A stretch of 64,000 nt of DNA, from the NCBI RefSeq assembly GCF_006715045.1, contig NZ_VFML01000001.1, positions 3,812,501-3,876,500 of the forward strand, read 5' to 3'. Position 1 is the first letter of the stretch. The number at the start of each line of letters is the position of its first letter. Positions 40,834 to 49,460 of this stretch are shown piece after piece. Position numbers and translations under genes: made by a program. The stretch is from Amycolatopsis cihanbeyliensis (lineage in GTDB: Bacteria; Actinomycetota; Actinomycetes; Mycobacteriales; Pseudonocardiaceae). A model generated the notes under the pieces. The model searched no databases. It was not told the origin of the DNA and worked only from the letters and a program-made list of their open reading frames with translations.

Positions 40834-41931
40834 ATGGCCAAGGCGCACCGGAACCTGATCCGCGGCTACGCCGAGCAGCTGCGGCTCTTCGGTACGCCGC
40901 CGGCCAGGTTCGGCCTGCTCGCGATGATCCTGGTGTTCCTGCTACTGCCCACGGTGGTGCAGGACGACTTCTGGCTTTCCGTGCTGATCTACGTCGGGAT
41001 CACCGCGGTCGGCGCGATCGGGCTGAACCTGCTGACCGGATACTGTGGACAGATCTCGCTCGGGCACGCGTTCTTCATCGGCGCCGGCGCGTACGTGACC
41101 GCGCGGGTGGGCGGGGACCTCGGCCTGCCACTACCGGTGTGGCTGCTCGCCGCCGCCGCGGTGGGCGCCGCGCTCGGCGGGCTGATCGGACCGTTCACCC
41201 TGCGGCTGCGCGGGCACTACCTGGCGATCGTCACCCTCGGCCTGATCTTCATCGGCGAGCACCTCTGGCGCAACCTCACCGGACTCACCGGTGGTAACTC
41301 CGGGACCTCGGTCACCGCGGGGGCCGCGATCGGCCCGGTCGACTTCGGCGCGCTGAGCATCGCCGGGGAGAGCTATTCGCGTAACCAGGGCTACTTCTGG
41401 CTGGTGTGGGGCCTGGTCGGGGTCATCGCGCTGCTGGCGAAGAACCTGGTGCGCACCCGGCCTGGCCGGGCGCTACAGGCGATCCGCGACCGGGACCAGG
41501 CGGCCGAGGTGATCGGGGTGCGGGCCGGGCGGTACAAGATCGGCGCGTTCATGCTCTCCAGCGCGATCGCGGCCATGGCCGGCGCGCTGTTCGGTTCGTA
41601 CCAGCAGTTCGTCAGCCCGGACGAGTGGAACCTGCTGCTGTCCATCCAGTACATCGCGATCGTGATCGTCGGCGGTCTCGGCACGATCTTCGGCTCGGTG
41701 CTCGGGGCGATCTTCGTGGGCGCGCTGCCCGCACTGATCGACCGCTACTCCGACGCCATCCCCGGCGTGCGGACCAGTGTCGGCGGCGAGGGGTTCATCA
41801 GCGTGTTCGCGCTCAACCAGGCCATTTTCGGCCTGCTGATCGTGCTGTTCCTCGTGCTGGAGCCACTCGGCCTCGCCGGCATCTGGCTGCGGGTCAAGAA
41901 CTACTTCAAGGCCTGGCCGTTCTCGTACTGA
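40834..41931 (+). CDS. livM: Branched-chain-type ABC permease (LivM-like)
   Basis: A 365-residue membrane protein beginning MAKAHRNLIRGYAEQLRLFG. LivM marks are AIGLNLLTGYCGQISLGHAF, FTLRLRGHYLAIVTLGLIFI, RDRDQAAEVIGVRAGRYKIG and GGLGTIFGSVLGAIFVGALP. Compared with E. coli LivM it has a somewhat longer periplasmic part (NLTGLTGGNSGTSVTAGAAI). It forms the channel with LivH. Confidence 0.94.
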   Translation: MAKAHRNLIRGYAEQLRLFGTPPARFGLLAMILVFLLLPTVVQDDFWLSVLIYVGITAVGAIGLNLLTGYCGQISLGHAFFIGAGAYVTARVGGDLGLPLPVWLLAAAAVGAALGGLIGPFTLRLRGHYLAIVTLGLIFIGEHLWRNLTGLTGGNSGTSVTAGAAIGPVDFGALSIAGESYSRNQGYFWLVWGLVGVIALLAKNLVRTRPGRALQAIRDRDQAAEVIGVRAGRYKIGAFMLSSAIAAMAGALFGSYQQFVSPDEWNLLLSIQYIAIVIVGGLGTIFGSVLGAIFVGALPALIDRYSDAIPGVRTSVGGEGFISVFALNQAIFGLLIVLFLVLEPLGLAGIWLRVKNYFKAWPFSY

Positions 41932-41946
41932 CCAAGGAGGTCCAGC

Positions 41947-43224
41947 ATGCGCAGCACACCATTTCGGCTGGCGGCGGTGCTCGCGGTGGCGACGCTCGCC
42001 ACCGCCTGCGGTGGCGCGGGCGACGACGGTGACTCCGGCGGTGGCACCGCGGGCGAGCCCGCGAGCACGGCCGGGTTCGACGGGAGCACGATCAGGCTCG
42101 GCGTGCTCAGCCCGCTGTCCGGGCCGATCGCGGTGATCGGGCAACCACTGACCTCCGGCAACAAGGTGTGGTTCGACCACCTCAACGCCCAGGGCGGGGT
42201 CGCCGGCAAGTACAAGGTCGAGCTCGTGCAGGAGGACACCCAGTACAAGCCGGATGTCACCGTGCAGCAGTACAACAAGATCAAGGGTGACGTGGTGGCG
42301 TTCACCCAGGTCCTCGGCACCGCACCGACCCTGGCGGTGCTGCCGCAACTGCGGGCGGACAGGATCCTGGGCGCTCCCGCCTCGCTGGACGCCCTCTGGG
42401 TGCGGGAGGACAACCTGCTTCCGGTCGGGGCGCCGTACCAGATCCAGTCGATCAACGCGATGGATCACTACCTCGGCGAGGGCGGCGGCTCGCCCGGCTC
42501 GACGATCTGCACGATGGTGCAGGACGACGTCTACGGCGAGGCCGGCCAGCAGGGCATCGACTTCGCGGCGGAGAAGTACGGCTTCACCGTGGCGAACACC
42601 CAGCGGTTCAAGGTGAACACCGAGAACTACGCGGGGCAGATCGGCGCGCTGGCCGGTGCGGGCTGCGAGATGGTGTTCCTCACCGCGACGCCGACGGACG
42701 CGGGCAAGATCTGGGGTACCGCGGCACAGGCCAGGTTCACCCCGAAGTGGTACGCGCAGTCACCGAGCTACGTGGGTGCGCTCGCCCAGTCGCCGGTGGC
42801 GCCGTACATGCGGCAGTACGTGACCATCGTGGCCGAGGGCACCGAGTGGGGTGACGAGTCGGTCCCCGGGATGAAGGACATGGTGTCCCGGGTGGCCGAG
42901 TACGCGCCGCAGCAGCAGCCGGACTTCTACTTCGCCTTCGGCTACAACCAGGCCCGCGCCATGACCGCGGTGCTGGAGCAGGCGGTGGAGGCCGGTGACC
43001 TCTCCCGGGACGGCGTACTCGCCGCGTCCAGGGAGCTGGGCACGGTGTCCTTCGAGGGGTTGACCGGCGACTACCGGTACGGTCCCGCGCAGGACCGGAA
43101 CCCGCCGCGCACGACCACACTGTTCGCGGTCGACCCGGCCAAGCCGTTCGGTCTCGCCACCCTGAAGTACGACTTCACCTCCGAAGCCGCCCGGTCCTTC
43201 GAGTTCCGGAAGGCCGACATCTGA
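41947..43224 (+). CDS. Liv-type ABC transporter substrate-binding lipoprotein
   Basis: A 425-residue protein beginning MRSTPFRLAAVLAVATLATA with the lipobox ATAC and the ribosome site AAGGAGG. The Leu/Ile/Val-binding (Peripla_BP_6) fold is shown by IRLGVLSPLSGPIAVIGQPL, NAQGGVAGKYKVELVQEDTQ and AEKYGFTVANTQRFKVNTEN. The pocket differs from true LIV-binding proteins, and the operon's acyl-CoA synthetase suggests an organic acid or amide ligand rather than branched-chain amino acids. That assignment is inference. Confidence 0.9.
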   Translation: MRSTPFRLAAVLAVATLATACGGAGDDGDSGGGTAGEPASTAGFDGSTIRLGVLSPLSGPIAVIGQPLTSGNKVWFDHLNAQGGVAGKYKVELVQEDTQYKPDVTVQQYNKIKGDVVAFTQVLGTAPTLAVLPQLRADRILGAPASLDALWVREDNLLPVGAPYQIQSINAMDHYLGEGGGSPGSTICTMVQDDVYGEAGQQGIDFAAEKYGFTVANTQRFKVNTENYAGQIGALAGAGCEMVFLTATPTDAGKIWGTAAQARFTPKWYAQSPSYVGALAQSPVAPYMRQYVTIVAEGTEWGDESVPGMKDMVSRVAEYAPQQQPDFYFAFGYNQARAMTAVLEQAVEAGDLSRDGVLAASRELGTVSFEGLTGDYRYGPAQDRNPPRTTTLFAVDPAKPFGLATLKYDFTSEAARSFEFRKADI

Positions 43225-43297
43225 CCCGCAGTGCCTGATCCGCGACGCGCGTTCGTCCACTCGCCTCGGGTAGCCGGCTCCGGTTCAGGAACAGCTT

Positions 43298-44707
43298 TCA
43301 GGCGGTGGCGTGGGCGTGCAGGATGCGGGCGACGGCCTCGGTGACCCGGGCGGTCTGGTCGAGGTGCAGCCACTCGTCCGGGACGTGCGCGTTGTTCCCG
43401 GGGCCACGCGGGCCGGTCACCACGAACTGGGCCCGCGGGTAGGCGCGGGCGAACATGCCGAGGAAAGGGATCGAGCCACCGAGCCCGATCGCCTGCCAAT
43501 CCCGGTCGAACACGTCCGCGCTGACCTTGTCCAGCGTGGATTCCAGCCAGGGCGCGGTCGGCGGTGCGTTCCAGCCGTCCGCCGCCTCCGCCCGGTCGAT
43601 CTGCACATGGGCCCCGAACGGCACCCCGCCGGTGAGGGCACGTTCGATCGAGCGCAGCGCGACCGCGGCGTCCGTGGTCGGCGGCAGCCGGAAGCTCAGC
43701 TTCAGCCCGGTCAGCGGGCGCAGCACGTTGCCGGCGTCGGAGATCGGGGGCAGCCCGTCGGCTCCGGTCACCGTGAGGGTGGGGCGCCAGGTGTTGTTCA
43801 GGATGAGCTCGACGGCGTCCTCGCTCAGCGGGCGCACGCCCTCGGCCAGCGGCAGCTCCGGAGCGCGATACCCGCCCGCGACCGCGGCCCGGATCTCGGC
43901 AAGGCGTTCCGGCGGCACGTCCACGTTCAACTCGGGCAGCGCGATCTCACCCGCGTGCGGGTCCTCGATCCGGTCCAGCAGCTGCCGGATCACCCGGAAC
44001 GAGCCGGGCACGATGCCGCTGCCGTGCCCGGAGTGCACCCCCGACTCCAGCACCCGCACGGTCAGGTCGAGGAAGGCGATCCCGCGCAGCGAGGTGGCCA
44101 GCCACAGCCGCTCGTAGTCCCCACCCGCGGTGTCCAGGCACACCACAAGGCCGACCGCGCCCAGCCGGTCCGCCAGCAGTTCGAGGTAATGCGGCAGGTC
44201 GGGGCTGCCGGACTCCTCGCAGGTCTCCAGCAGCACCACGGTGCGTGCGTGCCGCCCGCCCGCCGCCTGCAACGCGGCCAGCGCGCCCGCGCCCGCGTAT
44301 GCCGCGTAACCGTCGTCGCCCGCGCCGCGGCCGTACAGCCTGCCGTCCCGGACCACCGGGGTCCACGGGCCGAGCCCCGGTGACCACTCCCCGGCGGCGG
44401 GCTGCTTGTCCAGGTGCCCGTAGACGACCACGGTCTCCTCGTTCGAGGCGTCCTGGGCGGGCACGTCCAGCACCAGCAACGGCGTGCGCCCCGGTAGCTG
44501 GATCACCTCGGTGCTCGCCCCGTGCAGGCCGCGCGCGGTCAGCCAGCCGCGGACGTGCTCGACGGCGGCGTGCAGCTGGCCGTTCGCCGACCACACCGGA
44601 TCGAAGGCCGGCGACAGCGCCGGGATGGCGACGAAACCGGACAGGCTGTCCAGGGCCGTGCCCGCCCACAGTTCGTGCACGGTGTTCCGCAGTACGTGCT
44701 GGTCCAT
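43298..44707 (-). CDS. M20-family metallodipeptidase (paralogue 2)
   Basis: A 469-residue protein from ATG 44707 (MDQHVLRNTVHELWAGTALD). Motifs mirror paralogue 1: YGHLDKQPAAGEW, GRGAGDDGYAAY, LETCEESGSPDL (Cys replaces Gly before the Glu pair), LDTAGGDYERLW and HVPDEWLHLDQ. It is convergent with the binding-protein gene at the end of the liv operon. With the 34811-36241 gene it brackets the operon, suggesting that the imported compound, or a conjugate of it, is cleaved by these enzymes. Confidence 0.93.
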   Translation of the reverse strand: MDQHVLRNTVHELWAGTALDSLSGFVAIPALSPAFDPVWSANGQLHAAVEHVRGWLTARGLHGASTEVIQLPGRTPLLVLDVPAQDASNEETVVVYGHLDKQPAAGEWSPGLGPWTPVVRDGRLYGRGAGDDGYAAYAGAGALAALQAAGGRHARTVVLLETCEESGSPDLPHYLELLADRLGAVGLVVCLDTAGGDYERLWLATSLRGIAFLDLTVRVLESGVHSGHGSGIVPGSFRVIRQLLDRIEDPHAGEIALPELNVDVPPERLAEIRAAVAGGYRAPELPLAEGVRPLSEDAVELILNNTWRPTLTVTGADGLPPISDAGNVLRPLTGLKLSFRLPPTTDAAVALRSIERALTGGVPFGAHVQIDRAEAADGWNAPPTAPWLESTLDKVSADVFDRDWQAIGLGGSIPFLGMFARAYPRAQFVVTGPRGPGNNAHVPDEWLHLDQTARVTEAVARILHAHATA

Positions 44708-45088
44708 GCCCCCGATCCTGACACGAACAAAGTGTGTCGTACGCCACAACACGGACATTCGGGTGACCCCGCATCGGGGGCCGGCCGGCCCGGTTCCCCC
44801 CCGCTCGCCCGCCCGGAAGGGGCTGGTCGCGGCGTGCCGGTGCAAACCCTACTTTCGGCTGCCCCACCATAGGTATTCCAAGCGTTTACGCAGCTCGGGC
44901 GGTACTTCGTCAGCAACAAAACGGCTTCGAGGGCTCACCAGAAGGCCGAGTTTCATGCCAGGATGACCGCGAACACCGTCACCGCCGACGGATACCGAGC
45001 GCTCGGACCCGATGCGCGAGTGGCCGCCGGCGAGTCGTCGTGGCGGCCGCCACAAGCGGCTGCGCGGCACCGACACAAGGAGTAGCGC
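44708..45088. other. 381-bp intergenic region with a possible 35-codon ORF
   Basis: This gap before the dehydrogenase operon has a GC-rich half (44760-44840) and an AT-richer half. On the reverse strand, ATG 44956 to TAG 44849 encodes 35 residues (MKLGLLVSPRSRFVADEVPP, ELRKRLEYLWWGSRK). Its third-codon bases are unusually AT-rich for this genome and no ribosome site is clear, so I do not call it a gene. The promoter of the E1alpha gene must lie near its right end. Confidence 0.3.
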
Positions 45089-46405
45089 ATGTCGTCCCCC
45101 GAACAGTGGACGCGCCCGGAACCTGGCGCCGGACCAGCCGCGACCGCGGCGGAACCGACCCCAGAACAGGTGATAGCGGGCTTGCGAGCAACAACCGAAG
45201 GTGGCCCTGAGCTCACTCAGCTCCTCACCCCCGAAGGCGAGCGGGTCCCCTCGCCACCGTTCGACCCGTACGCCGCGGACATCGACGACGAGGCCCTGCG
45301 CGGGCTCTACCGCGACATGGTGCTGGTGCGGCGCGGCGACCGGGAGTCGAACGCGATGCAGCGGCAGGGGCAGCTGGGTATCTGGGTCCCGCTGCTCGGC
45401 CAGGAGGCCGCGCAGATCGGTTCCGGCAGGGCGCTGCGCCCGAGCGACATGGCCTTCCCGAGCTACCGCGAGCACGGGGTCGCCTGGACCCGGGGGGTGG
45501 ACTTCAAGGAGCTGCTCGGCATCTTCCGCTGCACCGACCACAGCGGCTGGGACTTCCAGCGGCACGGCTTCCACCCGTACACGATCGTCATCGGCAACCA
45601 GGTGCTCAACGCCACCGGCTACGCCATGGGGCAGAAGTTCGACGGCAAGGTAGGCGAGGACAGCGACGGCACCGCAGAGGCGACAATCGTCTACTTCGGC
45701 GACGGTGCCACCAGCCAGGGCGATGTGGCCGAGGGCTTCGTCTGGGCCTCGGTCTACGACGCGCCGGTGGTGTTCTTCTGCCAGAACAACCAGTGGGCGA
45801 TCTCCGAGCCGACCGAGCGCCAGTCCAGGCTGCCGCTCTACCAGCGCGCCCGCGGTTACGGTTTCCCCGGCATCCGGGTGGACGGCAACGACGTGCTCGC
45901 CTGCTTCGCGGTGACCCGGTGGGCGCTGGAGGAGTGCAGGCAGGGCAACGGCCCGGTGCTGATCGAGGCGTTCACCTACCGGATGGACGCGCACACCACC
46001 ACCGACGACCCCACCCGCTACCGGCTGTCCGGCGAGTTGGAGGAGTGGAAGCTGAAGGACCCGATCGAGCGGGTCCGCGCCCACCTCGCCCGGGGCGGCG
46101 GCGCCGACCAGGAGTTCTTCGACCAGGTGGACGCCGAGGCCGACTCGTTCGCCGCCGAGTTGCGGGACTACTGCTTCAACATGCCGGATCCCCCGCCCGA
46201 ACGGATCTTCCAGAACGTCTACGCGGAACCCTCACCGGTGCTGGACGCGCAGCGCGAGGAGTACCTCGCCTACCTGGGTGGCTTCGCCACCGAAGAGTCG
46301 CTTGCGGGCTCGAGCATCGATACCGAAGAGTCGCTTGCGGGCTCGAGCATCGATACCGAAGAGTCGCTTGCGGGCTCGAGCATCAACACGGCGGGTGAGC
46401 GGTGA
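45089..46405 (+). CDS. bkdA: 2-oxoacid dehydrogenase E1 alpha subunit (BCKDH/PDH type)
   Basis: A 438-residue protein beginning MSSPEQWTRPEPGAGPAATA. Thiamine-pyrophosphate binding is seen in YFGDGATSQGDVAEGFVWAS (~residues 200-219) ending NNQWAIS, and the phosphorylation-loop-like YRMDAHTTTDDPTRYR follows. The substrate-channel region PSYREHGVAWTRGVD is typical of BCKDH E1alpha. The last ~40 residues are unusual: three tandem copies of TEESLAGSSID encoded by a 33-bp DNA repeat. The stop overlaps the E1beta start as TGATG. The complex decarboxylates branched-chain 2-oxoacids or pyruvate; sequence alone does not settle which. Confidence 0.92.
   Translation: MSSPEQWTRPEPGAGPAATAAEPTPEQVIAGLRATTEGGPELTQLLTPEGERVPSPPFDPYAADIDDEALRGLYRDMVLVRRGDRESNAMQRQGQLGIWVPLLGQEAAQIGSGRALRPSDMAFPSYREHGVAWTRGVDFKELLGIFRCTDHSGWDFQRHGFHPYTIVIGNQVLNATGYAMGQKFDGKVGEDSDGTAEATIVYFGDGATSQGDVAEGFVWASVYDAPVVFFCQNNQWAISEPTERQSRLPLYQRARGYGFPGIRVDGNDVLACFAVTRWALEECRQGNGPVLIEAFTYRMDAHTTTDDPTRYRLSGELEEWKLKDPIERVRAHLARGGGADQEFFDQVDAEADSFAAELRDYCFNMPDPPPERIFQNVYAEPSPVLDAQREEYLAYLGGFATEESLAGSSIDTEESLAGSSIDTEESLAGSSINTAGER
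46289..46387. repeat. Minisatellite: three 33-bp tandem repeats in the E1alpha gene
   Basis: Units start at 46289, 46322 and 46355. Each begins ACCGAAGAGTCGCTTGCGGG and ends CTCGAGCATCGAT; the third ends ATCAAC. The first two are identical. All are in frame and encode TEESLAGSSID (the last ending N). The unit uses codons such as GAA and CTT that are rarer in the flanking gene. Confidence 0.97.
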
Positions 46406-47436
46406 TGGCGGCTCCCACCACGACGGCCGACGACGTGACGCAGCAGAGTTCCGTGCAGAAGCTGACCATCGGCAAGGCGCTCAACTTCGGCCTGCGGGCC
46501 GCGATGGAACGCGACAACAAGGTCCTCATCCTCGGCGAGGACGTCGGCAAGCTCGGCGGTGTCTTCCGCATCACCGACGGCCTGCAGAAGGACTTCGGCG
46601 AGCAGCGCGTGCTGGACACCCCGCTGGCCGAGTCCGGGATCATCGGCACCGCGATCGGCCTGGCCGTGCGCGGTTTCCGGCCGGTGTGCGAGATCCAGTT
46701 CGAGGGCTTCATCTTCCCCGGCTTCGACCAGATCTCCAGCCAGCTCGCCAAGCTGCACTACCGCACCCAGGGCAAGGTCAAGGTGCCGGTGGTGATCCGG
46801 GTGCCGTACGGCGGCGGGATCGGCGCGGTCGAGCACCACTCGGAGTCGCCGGAGTCGCTGTTCGCGCATATCGCCGGCCTGAAGGTCGTTTCGTGTTCGA
46901 ACCCCGTCGACGCGTACTGGATGATCCAGCAGGCGATCTCCTGTGACGACCCGGTGCTGTTCTTCGAGCCGAAACGGCTGTACCACTCCGGCAACCTGAG
47001 GGCCGAGGTCGACACGGCCGCCACGCCGGACCCGCTGTTCGCCTCGCGGACGGTGCGCCGTGGCGGCTCGGCCACGGTGGTGTCCTACGGCCCCTCGATC
47101 AAGGTGTGCCTGGACGCCGCCACCGCGGCCGAGGAGGACGGGGTGGCGCTCGAGGTGATCGACCTGCGCACGCTGTCCCCGCTGGACCTGGAGCCGGTCT
47201 TCGAGTCGGTGCGCCGCACCGGGCGGCTGATCGCGGTGAGCGAGGCCCCCACCGAGTCCTCGCTGACCTCGGAGATCGCCGCGCGGGTGCAGCAGGAGTG
47301 TTTCTACTCGCTGGAGGCGCCGGTGCTGCGGGTGGCCGGGTTCGACACTCCGTACCCGCCGACCAAACTCGAGGATCACTACCTGCCCGACCTCGATCGG
47401 GTGCTGCATGCCGTCGACCGCGCGCTGGACTGGTGA
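46405..47436 (+). CDS. bkdB: 2-oxoacid dehydrogenase E1 beta subunit
   Basis: A 343-residue protein from ATG 46405, overlapping the E1alpha stop (a GTG at 46402 is also in frame). It shows the transketolase-like fold: LILGEDVGKLGGVFRITDGL, LDTPLAESGIIGTAIGLAVR, FEGFIFPGFDQISSQLAKLH and the C-terminal GFDTPYPPTKLEDHYLPD. It pairs with E1alpha to bind thiamine pyrophosphate at the interface and reductively acylates the lipoyl group of E2. Confidence 0.94.
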   Translation: MAAPTTTADDVTQQSSVQKLTIGKALNFGLRAAMERDNKVLILGEDVGKLGGVFRITDGLQKDFGEQRVLDTPLAESGIIGTAIGLAVRGFRPVCEIQFEGFIFPGFDQISSQLAKLHYRTQGKVKVPVVIRVPYGGGIGAVEHHSESPESLFAHIAGLKVVSCSNPVDAYWMIQQAISCDDPVLFFEPKRLYHSGNLRAEVDTAATPDPLFASRTVRRGGSATVVSYGPSIKVCLDAATAAEEDGVALEVIDLRTLSPLDLEPVFESVRRTGRLIAVSEAPTESSLTSEIAARVQQECFYSLEAPVLRVAGFDTPYPPTKLEDHYLPDLDRVLHAVDRALDW

Positions 47437-47451
47437 AGGGGGACTCGGACG

Positions 47452-48822
47452 ATGCCTGACTACAAGCACTTTCCCCTCGCCGACACCGCGGAGGGGCTGA
47501 CCGAGGCGGAGATCCTGAACTGGCAGGTCCAGCCGGGCGACGAGGTTCGGGTGAACCAGATCGTCGTCGAGGTGGAGACCGCCAAGGCCGCGGTGGAGCT
47601 GCCCATCCCGTGGGCGGGTGTGGTCACCGAGTTGCTGGTGGAGCCGGGGCAGACGGTCGAGGTCGGCGCGCCGATCCTGACCATCGACGTCGACCCCGGT
47701 GGGGCTCCCGCTTCCGGGAACGGAGCCGCTCCCGCCGAGCAGGCCGAGCCCACGCCGCGGCCGGAGGAGCCGGCCGAGGAGGAGATGAAGCCGCTGGTCG
47801 GCTACGGCTCCAAGGCCGCCACCACGAAGCGCCGCCCGCGTAAGACCGCCGCGGCGACCGCGACGACCACGGGTAACGGGTCGCCTACCGCGGAGGCGCC
47901 GGAACCGGAGCCGGGTGGATACGTGCCGCTGGCGAAGCCGCCGGTGCGCAAGCTCGCCAAGGACCTCGGGGTGGACCTGCGCACCGTGACCGGGACCGCC
48001 GACGGCGGCGTGATCACCAGGGAGGACGTCCGGCGGGCCGCCACGCCCGAGGCCACCGAAGCCCCCGAGGCTCCCGAGGCCCCGGTGGCGGGCGAAGGTC
48101 CGGCACCCGCCGTGAACGCGGCGGCCAGGGAGCGCAGGGTACCGATCAAGGGCGTGCGCAAGGCCACCGCGAACGCCATGGTGCAGAGCGCGTTCACCGC
48201 GCCGCACGTCACCGAGTTCCTCACGGTGGACGTCACGCCGATGATGGAGATGCGGGAGCGGCTGAAGCAGAGCCCGGCCTTCGCCGGGGTCAGGCTCACC
48301 CCGCTGGCGTTCGCCTGCAAGGCCATGTGCCTTGCCGCCAAGCGCACGCCGGACGTGAACGCGACCTGGGACGAGGAAGCGGGCGAGATCGTCTACAAGG
48401 ACTACGTGCACCTCGGGGTCGCCGCGGCGACCCCGCGCGGGCTGGTGGTCCCGAAGGTCCGTGACGCCGACCGGATGTCGCTGGCCGAGGTCGCCCGCGC
48501 GATCGAGGAACTCACCGACACCGCGCGGCAGGGCAAGACGCCGCCCGCGGACATGCTGAACGGCACCATCACGATCAGCAACGTCGGGGTGTTCGGCGTG
48601 GACACCGGCACGCCGATCGTGAATCCCGGCGAGTCGGCGATCCTGGCCTTCGGCATGATCCGGGACACCCCGTGGGTGGTCGACGGGGAGATCACCGTGC
48701 GCAAGGTGCTGCAACTCGCGCTGAGCTTCGACCACCGGGTGGTGGACGGCCAGCAGGGCTCGCAGTTCCTCGCCGACGTCGGCACGCTGCTCGCCGACCC
48801 CGCGGTGGCCTTCACCTTCTGA
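47452..48822 (+). CDS. bkdC: 2-oxoacid dehydrogenase E2 (dihydrolipoyl acyltransferase)
   Basis: A 456-residue protein beginning MPDYKHFPLADTAEGLTEAE. One lipoyl domain (residues 1-80) has the lipoylation lysine in VEVETAKAAVELP. A Pro/Ala/Thr linker follows, then the E1/E3-binding domain (PPVRKLAKDLGVDLRTVTGT, residues ~164-200), another linker and the catalytic domain with LSFDHRVVDGQQGSQFL near the end. The single lipoyl domain matches M. tuberculosis BkdC. No E3 gene is adjacent, so a shared lipoamide dehydrogenase is expected. Confidence 0.94.
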   Translation: MPDYKHFPLADTAEGLTEAEILNWQVQPGDEVRVNQIVVEVETAKAAVELPIPWAGVVTELLVEPGQTVEVGAPILTIDVDPGGAPASGNGAAPAEQAEPTPRPEEPAEEEMKPLVGYGSKAATTKRRPRKTAAATATTTGNGSPTAEAPEPEPGGYVPLAKPPVRKLAKDLGVDLRTVTGTADGGVITREDVRRAATPEATEAPEAPEAPVAGEGPAPAVNAAARERRVPIKGVRKATANAMVQSAFTAPHVTEFLTVDVTPMMEMRERLKQSPAFAGVRLTPLAFACKAMCLAAKRTPDVNATWDEEAGEIVYKDYVHLGVAAATPRGLVVPKVRDADRMSLAEVARAIEELTDTARQGKTPPADMLNGTITISNVGVFGVDTGTPIVNPGESAILAFGMIRDTPWVVDGEITVRKVLQLALSFDHRVVDGQQGSQFLADVGTLLADPAVAFTF

Positions 48823-48839
48823 ACCGGCCTGTCCCCCCG

Positions 48840-48926
48840 GGGCCCTGAACGGCACGTTCGGGGCGCTCACCGTCCCGAACGGAACTTTCGGGACGGTGAG
48901 CGTCCGGAAAGCCACGTTCAGGGCCC
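48840..48926. repeat. Palindromic intergenic repeat, copy 2
   Basis: Outer arms GGGCCCTGAACG (48840-48851) and CGTTCAGGGCCC (48915-48926) are perfect over 12 bp. An inner 16-bp perfect stem, CGCTCACCGTCCCGAA (48864-48879) with TTCGGGACGGTGAGCG (48887-48902), has a 7-nt loop. It shares the CCCTGAACG ends and the GCCACGTTC module with copy 1 at 31622-31704. It lies 17 bp after the E2 stop and may also terminate that operon. Confidence 0.85.
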
Positions 48927-48964
48927 TGGGGGAACGAATCGGGCGGGGCGTACGTTGACCGGGT

Positions 48965-49450
48965 ATGGCTGTCGTGTTGCTGCTCTACCTGGTCGCCGAG
49001 ATCGCCGCGGTCTGGGCGGTCGCCTCGGCTATCGGGCTGCTCGGCACGATCGGCCTGCTGCTGGCCGGGGCCTTCATCGGGTCGGCGCTGGCCCGGCGCG
49101 AGGGTGGCCGGGCCGCCCAGGCGTTCCTTGCCGCCGCGGGCGCGGGCAGGCCGGCGCATGCCGAGCTGACCAACGGCATGCTGGTCGCCTTCGGCGGGGT
49201 GCTGATCCTGCTGCCCGGATTCGTCAGCGACCTGGCGGGACTGCTGCTGTTGCTGCCGCCGACCCGGGGCGTGTTCCGCCGGGCGTGGGTGCGCAGGCTG
49301 GAGCGCCGTGCGCAGGCCATGGGGCCGATGCACGGGCAGCGGCAGGGACGCGTGATCGTGGTGGACGGCGAGGTGGTCGTTAACCAGGCCGACCGGCCCC
49401 AGCCGCCGCATCAGCAGCCACCGCACCGGCCGGTGATCGACCCGCAGTAA
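48965..49450 (+). CDS. FxsA-family membrane protein
   Basis: A 161-residue protein beginning MAVVLLLYLVAEIAAVWAVA. FxsA marks are the N-terminal helix with LxxYLxxE, GAFIGSALARREGGRAAQAF and GGVLILLPGFVSDLAGLLLL followed by PPTR. About four membrane segments and a hydrophilic, Pro/Gln/His-rich C-tail are present. FxsA in E. coli modulates phage F exclusion; its general role is not known. Confidence 0.9.
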   Translation: MAVVLLLYLVAEIAAVWAVASAIGLLGTIGLLLAGAFIGSALARREGGRAAQAFLAAAGAGRPAHAELTNGMLVAFGGVLILLPGFVSDLAGLLLLLPPTRGVFRRAWVRRLERRAQAMGPMHGQRQGRVIVVDGEVVVNQADRPQPPHQQPPHRPVIDPQ

Positions 49451-49460
49451 ACGCCGGCTC

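Noticed and set aside
46289..46387. CRISPR array
   Set aside because: The three units are contiguous, in frame and without spacers; they form a coding minisatellite.
46270..48915. An 881-codon reverse frame over the dehydrogenase operon
   Set aside because: It mirrors E1alpha, E1beta and E2, which all have catalytic motifs; no ribosome site or family match was seen.
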